Of a stretch of 64,000 nt of DNA, positions 51,201 to 60,200 are shown piece by piece. How positions within the stretch are numbered: position 1 is the first letter of the stretch; the number at the start of each line of letters is the position of its first letter. The stretch spans positions 21,681,543 through 21,745,542 of the forward strand of contig OV277862.1 of NCBI GenBank assembly GCA_922989275.2. Reading direction: 5' to 3'. Both the position numbers and the translations under genes were made by a program. Origin of the DNA: Gari tellinella (Eukaryota > Mollusca > Bivalvia > Cardiida > Psammobiidae). The notes beneath the pieces are model-generated. The model was not told the origin of the DNA. It made no database searches and worked only from the letters and a program-made list of their open reading frames with translations.

Positions 51201-54200
51201 CCTGGAAAAACCAACACAAGGGTCACATGACCCCTGAGGTGGGATCATTTTTTTACCCCAGATACATAACTTCAAATATCTTGCTGATGAACTTGAAAAT
51301 TAAGTGTTCTGTCAAATATTTTGGACATGGGTGGTTTCAGACAGGAAGACTTTTCATTGAAAAATCTATTTTTAGCTAATGTGGCCCAGATATGCAACAG
51401 ACCCGAACCATTTCAGCAATATTGGTAAAGAACATCTAAAAGTGTCACTTCATAATGCTAAATATCAAAGCTCTTGCCATAATAGTTTCAGAGAAGAATA
51501 TTTCACTTTATAACTCTATGTAAAGCTGGGACCCCTAGGGCCTTGGCAGTTTTGACCCAAGGGGCATAATTTGAACAATACCCGGGGTGGGGTCATTTTT
51601 TACCCCAGGGACATATTTTGAACAATCTTGATAGAGGACCTGAAGACAATGCTTTGTGCCACATATCTAAGCCCAAGGTACTGTGGGTTCAGACAAGAAG
51701 ATTTTTTAAAGTTTTCATTGAAAAAATCTACTTTTAACTCCTGTGATCTAGATATGCAACGGACCGAAACCATATTTACAATTTTGGTTAAGGGCTCCTA
51801 GAAGTGTCCCCATGCAAAATATCAAAGCCCTGGTCATATTAGTTTCAGAGATAAAGATGTTTGAAGATTTCACTATACATGTACAACTCTTTGTAAAATT
51901 ACGATCCCCGGGGGTGGGCCATTTTTTATCCCAGGGACATAATTTGAACAATCTTGATAGAGGACCTGAAGACAATGATTTGTGCCAAATATCTAAGCTC
52001 AAGATACTGTGGGTTCAGACAAGAAGATATTTTAAGTTTTATTAAAAATCTATTTTTAGCTTCTGTGACCTAGATATGCAACGGACCGAAGCCATATTTA
52101 CAATACTGGTTAAGGGCTCCACACAAAAAAACAAACTCTGGCCATATTAGTTTCAGAGATAAAGATGTTTGAAGATTTCACTTTATAACTCTTTGTAAAA
52201 TTACAACCCCCGGGGCGGGGCGAGTTTTTTTCCCTGGGACATAATTTGAACAATCCTAACAAAATCTAAGCTCAAGGTACTGTGGGTTCAGACAAGAAGA
52301 TATTTTAAGTTTTATTAAAAATCTATTTTAGCTCCTGTGACCTAGATATGCAACAGACCGAAACCATATTTACAATATTGGTTAAGTGTTTCCACGGCAA
52401 AAATCAAAACTCTGGCCATATTAGTTTCAGAGAAAAAGATGTTTGAAGATTTCACTATATAACTCTTTGTAAAACAAGCACCTTAGAGCTGATATCCCCT
52501 GCCGCAGCGATTGTCCAGAAGAAAGTGGCAAACTTTAATGTGGGAGGAAGGGGCAAATGGTGATCACCTGTCTTAAGTGTCTTTAAAGATCAACATTCAA
52601 AAGCTTTTTACAAAGTTTTATAAAATCCATTCAATTTTGTACATGTTAAAGCCTAAACAATACAAAAAATAAAGCCGTTTGTAGCATTATAAATCTAAGT
52701 ATGACAGGGGCAGGTAACTCTTGATTCAAATTCAACAGTAATTAAACACTTTCAAGAACTTATAATTGTGTGCAAGTATTATTAAAAAAAATTCAGAACT
52801 GTAGAATTTACTAGAGTGTAAACACATTTTCAACTCTTCAAGGGTAGAGTATTCTTGACTAATTTGCACATTTTCGACAATAATTGAACTCATTCTATAA
52901 ATAATAGCAATACAGTAAAACCTGTCTTAAGCAGCCAGTGAAGGGAAGCAGCCAAATTGGCTGCTTAAGACAGGTGACCGCTTAATCCAGGGGCAAGAAA
53001 AATGACTACTATTTTGAAAACGGTCACGGTTTCGTTTCGCTATTCATTCCTATTTAAAAAGTCAACAACATATTAAAAGTCCTCAAACTCATACAGAAGT
53101 GTATGACCAGTACACTTTTTGATTATAGAAACATTGACACGAGCATCAGTTACTCGGCGTCTGATCTCCATATCAACATGTGCTGGTATTACTGGTAACT
53201 TAATGTTCATTTTCAGAAAATGGAATACAGTAGAATCTATATGTTGTTTCATTACACTTACGTTTGTACACGTATTTTTCTGTGCCACGGAGGCAGAATC
53301 CATGTGCGCATGTCTACGGATTTTCCGGAGCTCATTTAAACTTTAAACTTTACAAATGTTGTCAAACGTACTTTCAAGTCAGCATTAGAGATTAAAAGTC
53401 AAAAATCGGTCGACCATTTTGTTCAGTTCTGATTGTTGTCGAGGAAATTAATTGCAGGATGGGAAATTTAACACTGGCTATTTTTACACTGGGGGAACAC
53501 CCCAGCATCCTCGAATTACGCAAGTTTTGATTGGTGGATAGTATTCATTTGCATAATAACGCGAGATTTTCTCCGAAGTCACTAAATCTAATTTTAGTGA
53601 TGTACATTACACATAAGAACGACGCGGGCCGTGTAATTGACGATAATTAAAGAGTTTGATACCAGTAGCATATGTTGTGTTATTTAGGCGGTTATTAAGA
53701 GTGACACGTTCGACAGAAATCATAACACGTGTGTATTCAAGTTGCCTGACCGTTCATTACAGTAAGTTTGATATGGAAAATGTTGATTATGTAATCGCTA
53801 ATCTCCCAGACAAACTTGTTGATAATAACACCCCCCGCCGAGCACGTAATTTTACAAGTTGAGGTTACAGACGGATCGACGCGTGGATTTGTTGAATGAC
53901 ACAGGTATTCAGGCATATCACACTTCAGCGGGCGGCCACTTGGCCGTTTAATACAGTGTGGAAACAGTGTTTGGGATGAATTTTTCTGGCCGCTGGCTGC
54001 GTTATACAGGTGACCGCTTAGTCAAGGGGCAATATAGAATGAATTCAATCGGGGGGAGATCGAACTGGCCGTTAAAGCCAGGTGACCGCTTATACCAGGT
54101 GACCGCTAGGACAGGTTTTACTGTATATGATTTAATTTTTTTTTTCAAAATCCATTCACATTTGTACACAATAGCATGTAAACAATAAAGCCATGTTGAG

Positions 54201-57200
54201 CATTACTAAGTACATAAAGGGCAGATAACTCTTGCCACAAAGTATCCTTTTTTGACAATAATTGCAACCCTTATATTTATATACATCATGTGTAAGTTAA
54301 ATCAAAATCCATTAAAGACTGTAGTTTCTAGATGGTAAAAACTGTTAAATATGGTTTTTCGACTCATCAAGGGCAGCTAACTGTTGACTAGTTTCTCCGT
54401 TTTCAAAAATGATAACAATTATTTGAAAACTAATAGCCATACATAGTTTTAGATTTTTTTTATCAAAATCCATGCATATTTATAGATACTAGGATGTAAA
54501 CAATATTAAAATAAAGCATTTTCTAGCATTTCTAAGTACATCAAGGGCAGATAACTCTTGCCACAAGTATCCTTTTTTGACAATAATAGCACACCTACAA
54601 GAACTTTTACTTATAGACATTGTGTGCAAGTATCATTTAAATCCATTCATAATTGTAGTTGCCAGAGAGTAAAAACAGTTAAATATGGCATTTTTTACTT
54701 ATCAAGGGCAGATAACTCATGACTCATTTCTCCGTTTTCAACAATAATCAAATTCATTTGAAAACTAATAGCCATACATAATTCAAGAAAGTTTTTTCAA
54801 AATCCATGCATATTTATAGGCTCTAGTATGTAAAAAATATCAAAATAAAGCATTTTTAAGTACTTCAAGGGCAGATAACTCTTGTCACAAGTATCCTTTT
54901 TTTACAATAATTGCACACCTGCAAGAACTTGTACTTATATACATTGTGTGCAAGTATAAACAAAATATGTTGAATACTGTAGTTGCTAGAGTGTAAAAAC
55001 TGTTAAATATGGCATTTTTAACACAAAAAGGGCAGATAACTCATAAATTCCTATAATTTTCTGAAAAAAAATTGATTTCTAACAGTGCTCCTATGATGAC
55101 TAATAAGTATACCAAGTTTCATCCAAATCTGTTTATCGGTTTCGGAGATACAGTTGCGGACGGAAAACGTGACGGACGCACGGACGGACATTTTTAACAC
55201 AAAAAGGGCAGATAACTCATAAATTCCTAAAATTTTCTGAAAAAAAAATTGATTTCCCACGGTGCTCCTATGATGACAAATAAGTATACCAAGTTTCATC
55301 CAAATCTGTTTATCGGTTTCGGAGATACAGTTGCGGACGGAAAACGTGACGCACGCACGCACAGCCGGACGGACAGACCTAAAACAGTATCCCTCTGCCT
55401 TTCGGCAGGGGATAATAACAACCCAATTTTTATCCCAGGGACATAATTTGAAAAATCCTGATAGAGGACCTGACGACAATGCTTTGTGCCAAATATCTAA
55501 GCTCAGGGTACTGTGGTTTCAGACAAGAAGATTTTTTTTTAATTTTTCATTGAAAAAATCTATTTTTAGCCTCCTGTGCACTAGATATCCAACAGACCGG
55601 AACTATTTGAACACTTTTTGAAAGAGGACCATATAATGATCATTCCTGCCAAGTTTGGTAAAATTCCATCAAGTAGTTTCAGAGGGGATGTCGTTTAAAG
55701 AAATTCTTGACGACAAACGGACGAACGACGAACGGACACACGATCGACGGGCAACGGACACAGAACTATCAAAATGGCTCACCTTGGCACTATGTGCCAG
55801 GTGAGCTTAAAACGGCAAACGTTTTGACCAAGTTTTTACTCAGATCTAATGAGATATGTAGCATCTAGGTTGTTAACAAGATTTTTCTATGATTTGATCT
55901 AGTTACCTAGTTTTTGAACTGACATTACCAACATTTCAGCTTGATCTAGAAATCAACAAGGCAAACATTTTAGCAAGTTTCATGAAAATCTAATGAGATT
56001 TGTAGCCTCTAGAGTGTTAACAATAATTTTTCTTTGATTTGACCAATTGAGTGACCAATTTTTTAATTGGAGGTAACCCACATTAAAATTTCAGCTTGAT
56101 ATTAATATGTCACTCATTTCGACCAAGTTTCATGATATTTTATGAGATGTGTAGCCTCTAGAGTGTTGACAAGGTTTTTCTATGATTTAACATAGTGACC
56201 TAGTTTTTTAACCAACATGACCCAAACTCAAACTTGATCTAGAAATCAATACTGCCAACATTTTGACTAAATTTCATGAAGATCTAATGAGATTTGTAGC
56301 CTCTATAGTGTTTACAAGGATTTTCTAAGATTTGACCTAGTGGCCTAGTGTTTTATCCGACAACACCCTTATTTATACTTGACCTAGATATTAATAAGAC
56401 ATACATTTTGACCAAGTTACATTAAAATTCAATGAGATTTGTTGCCTCTAGAGAGTTCACAAGGTTTTTAGCTCAGGGTGAGCTTTTGCAATACTTGAAT
56501 GTCCGGCGTCCGTCGTGCGTCATCAACAATTTTAGTGTTTACACTCTAGAGGTCACAATATTTATCCAATCTTTCTCAAACTTGCTCAGATTGTATATTA
56601 CCATGAGAAGTTGAATGAGTTCGATTATGGTTGAAATCTGACTAATAGGTCTAGAGTAATCTACCTTTGAAATGCTGAAAATGCCATATTTAAGGGTGTT
56701 TACACTATAGAGGCCACAATTTTAATCAAATCTATCTCAAACTTGCTCAGATTGTATATGACCATACGAGTTCGGATTAGTTCGATTATTATAGAAATCT
56801 AATCAACAGTTTGAGAGTTATCTACCTTTGAATTGCTGAAAATGCCATATTTAACAGTGTTTACACTCTAGAGGCCACAATTTTTATCCAATCTATCTCA
56901 AACTTGCTCAAATTGTATATAACCATAAGATTTCAGATGAGTTCGATTTTGGATGAAATCAGACTAATAGGTTGACAGTTATCTACCTTTGAAATGCTGA
57001 AATTGTCATATTTAAGGGTGTTTACTCTCCAGGGGTCACACTTTTTATCCAATCTATCTCAAACTTGCTCAGATTGTATATGACCATAAGAGTTCGATTG
57101 AATTCGATTATGATTGAAATCAGACCAATAGGTTGAGAGTTATCTACCTTTGAATTGCTGAAAAAGTCATATTTAAGGGTTTTTACACTCTAGAGGCCAC

Positions 57201-60200
57201 ACTTTTTATTCGGTCTTTTTCAAACTTGCTCAGATTGTATATGACCATAAGAGTTCAAATAAGTGTGATTATGGTTGAAATCAGACCTATAGGTCAAGAG
57301 TTGTCTGCCCTTGAATTGCTGAAAATGCCATATCGAACAGCGTTTACACTTTTGCAACTACAGTTTTGAATGGATTTTGATTTTACTTACACACAAAGTA
57401 TATACCTATAAGTTCTCAAAGGAGTGCAATTATTGTTGAAATCTAATAATTTGTAGCAATAGTTATCTGCCCTTGATATACTTTGAAATGCTAGACAAGA
57501 GGGCCTGAAGGCCCTGATATCGCTCACCATTTGTAATGAAGCCTGATAGCTTTACCTTTGAATTTCACCCGTTTTATTCTAAATCCGTTCAAGTTTGTCG
57601 ACCTACTGTAGTATAGAAGAGTACATCAAAGGCAGATAACTAGAGCCTAAACAATACTGAAATGAAGCTTTTTTCTAGCATTTCAGAGTATATCAAGGGC
57701 AGGTAACTATTGCCACAATGATTACATTTCAACAATAATTGCACTCCTTCCAGAACATATAGCGCCATCCTTTGTGTACAAGTATAATCAAAATCCATTG
57801 AAAACTAGTTGCAAGAGAGTAAACGCTGTAAAATATGGCATTTTCAGCAATTCAAAGGTCGATATCGCTTGATCTATTTGTCCGATTCCAGCCATAATCA
57901 ATCTCATATAAACCTCTATGGCCATATACAATATGGGCAAGTTTGAGAGAGCTTGGATAAATATTGTGGCCTCTAGAGCGTAAACACTGTTAAATATATC
58001 ATTTTCAGCAATTCAAAGGTAGATAACTTTTGACCTATTGATCAGATTACAACCATAATTGAACTCATCCGAAGTCTTATGGTAATATACAATCTGAGTA
58101 AGTTTGAGAAAGATTGGATAAAATGTGTGACCTCTAGAGTGTAAACATCGTTAAATATGGCATTTTCAGCAATTCAAAGGTAGATAACTCTCCGACTATT
58201 AGTCTGATTTCAACCATAATCAAACTCATCTGAACTCTTATAGTCATTTACAATCTGAGCAGGTTTGAGATAGATTGGATTAAAATTGTGGCCTCTACAG
58301 TGTAAACACTGTTAAATATGGCATTTTCAGCAATTCAAAGGTAAATAACTCTCGATCTATTTGTCCGATTTCAACCAAAAGCGAACTCATTCGAACTCTT
58401 ATAGTCATATACAATCTGGGCAAGTTTTAGAAAGATTGGATAAATACTGTGGCCTCTAGAGTGTAAACACTGTTAAATATGGCATTTTCAGCAATTCAAA
58501 GGTAGATAACTTCTGATCTGTTTATCCAATTTCAACCAAAATCGAACTCATCCAAACTCTTATGGTCATATACCATCTGGGCAAGTTTTAGAAAGATTGG
58601 AGAAATACTGTGGCCTCTAGAGTGTAAACACCGTTAAATATGGCATTTTCAGCAATTCAAAGGTAGATAACTCATGACCTATTTGTCCGATTTCAACCAT
58701 AATCGAACTCATCCGAACTCTTATGGCAATATACCATCTGAGCAAGTTTTAGAAAGATTGGAGAAATATTGTGACCTTTAGAGTGTAAACACTAAAATTG
58801 TTGACGCCGGACGACGGATGCCGGACATTCAAGGATTGCAAAAGCTCACCCTGAGCTAGCTCAGGTGAGCTAAAAAGGCTTCATTTCAGTATTGTTTAGG
58901 CTCTAGTTATCTGCCCTTGATGTACTCTACCATACTAGAATAATGAGGTTGTATTCCAAAATTGTTTAAATGCTATACTACAAATTTGAATGGATTTAAA
59001 TTAAAACTGATGAAACAGTAAGATAAAGATATCAAGCTTCAGTACAACAGGTGAGCGATATCAGGGCCTTCAGGCCCTCTTGTTTAAATTATTTGACCAA
59101 ATAACCTTCTTTTTGACCGGACATAACCCACATTCAACTTGACCTATAAATGTTGAGACAAACATTTTGACTAAGTTTCTTGCAGATCTAATGAGATTTA
59201 TATCTTGTAGTATGTTCACAGTGTTTCGTCCTCAACAAAACTGATTTTCATGATCGTCCCGTGTCTGAAACAGAGTCGACATGCAGGCGTTACACAAGGA
59301 AAAACGTCGTCTACGGTGTGCGTTACATACACAGCATTCACTGGCTGTCCACTAGATGCTCATTTTCTCGTTATTGGTGAAAGCAAATACCAGTTAATTC
59401 GCTGATTTATTAGTAATTTGCATGAATGAACTTACAAAAACTTTTTTTTTATTTCCAAGGAAATTTGCTGAGTTATTGTAGCAAATAGACGTTAAACAGA
59501 CATGTCTAAGGTAAACGCTGACTTTAACAGACCATTCTTTATTAAACATACCTTCAAATCCCTTTAAACTTGTCATTTGTATCATATATTCATTCTAAAA
59601 CAATATTGCAAACATTTCATCAAGTTCAATTGAACAAAATGCCTTTCAGACAGAACTGAGCTACTGCATTTGCAAAAATGAAAGTACAATCACCGCGCGT
59701 GTTTACAAAATCATCAATGTTAATCGTCGTGCAGGTGTGACCGAGCGTCATCCCATTTCCAGTTATTGTGTGACAGAGTTCCTCCCCTGTGTATATTATA
59801 AGGACAAACGATCCTGTATTAATTTGTATGCAACATTCAACAACAACAAAAATATTAATTTGTATGCAATATAGCGAATGCAACCGATTTTACATGTACA
59901 AAATGTACACAACTACTCATCAACACGTTGAAATAAAAATCTTTGTGCCCTTGTCTACACACTTGAATTGTCAGAAGTTTACAAGCTTTGATTGACCATC
60001 AGATGCTGGTTATGTGTAAGATGGAGAGTCCCTTTGTGTAACACATTGAGATTACGTAATCAAAGGGTGGTGCCGCGGAAAGGTGTGAGAGACTGACAGT
60101 CACACAAAATTGACATAAAACAGTCATGTAGATCTACTGTGAATTTGTGGTAGTTGACACGCGGATTGGATTGATGCCTAGGGAACATGGATAACTGGAT

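Larger units (their letters stand above)
51168..55812 (+). mobile_element. HINE-like element, GGCCCACGCGGGCC hairpin
   Basis: The 5' end ACAAGAGGCCCACGCGGGCC leads to TAAATATCGCTCACCTGG. The body has about 320-bp units as at 28485. The 3' end GGCTCACCTTGGCACTATGT, then GCCAGGTGAGCTTAAAA, follows a CGGACGAACGACGAACGGAC tract. Interrupted at 52474-55417. Confidence 0.75.
50910..59230 (+). mobile_element. Old HINE-like element hosting three younger ones
   Basis: Degenerate 5' end ACAAAGGCCACTATGACC, then TCATTCACCTCG; units with TTGACCTAGTGACCTAG, CAAGTTTCATGAAAATCTAA and GTAGCCTCTAGAGTGTTAAC at 50930-51165, 55813-56465 and 59084-59220. The 3' hairpin is gone. Interrupted by 51168-55812 and 56467-59083. 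Confidence 0.6.
49426..59791. mobile_element. 10.4-kb DNA transposon with 71-bp inverted termini and 5-bp target duplication
   Basis: CACAGGGGCGGAACTCTGTC at the left pairs with GACAGAGTTCCTCCCCTGTG at the right; the similarity runs 71 bp without indels and about 12 mismatches. TATAT lies outside both ends (49421-49425; 59792-59796). Degenerate copies of the inner TIR part (GACGACGCT..., GCAGGCGTTAC) occur near 50700 and 59285. CAC ends with 5-bp duplications recall Transib elements, but the usual CACWRTG start is not met. No transposase was seen. Confidence 0.7.
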
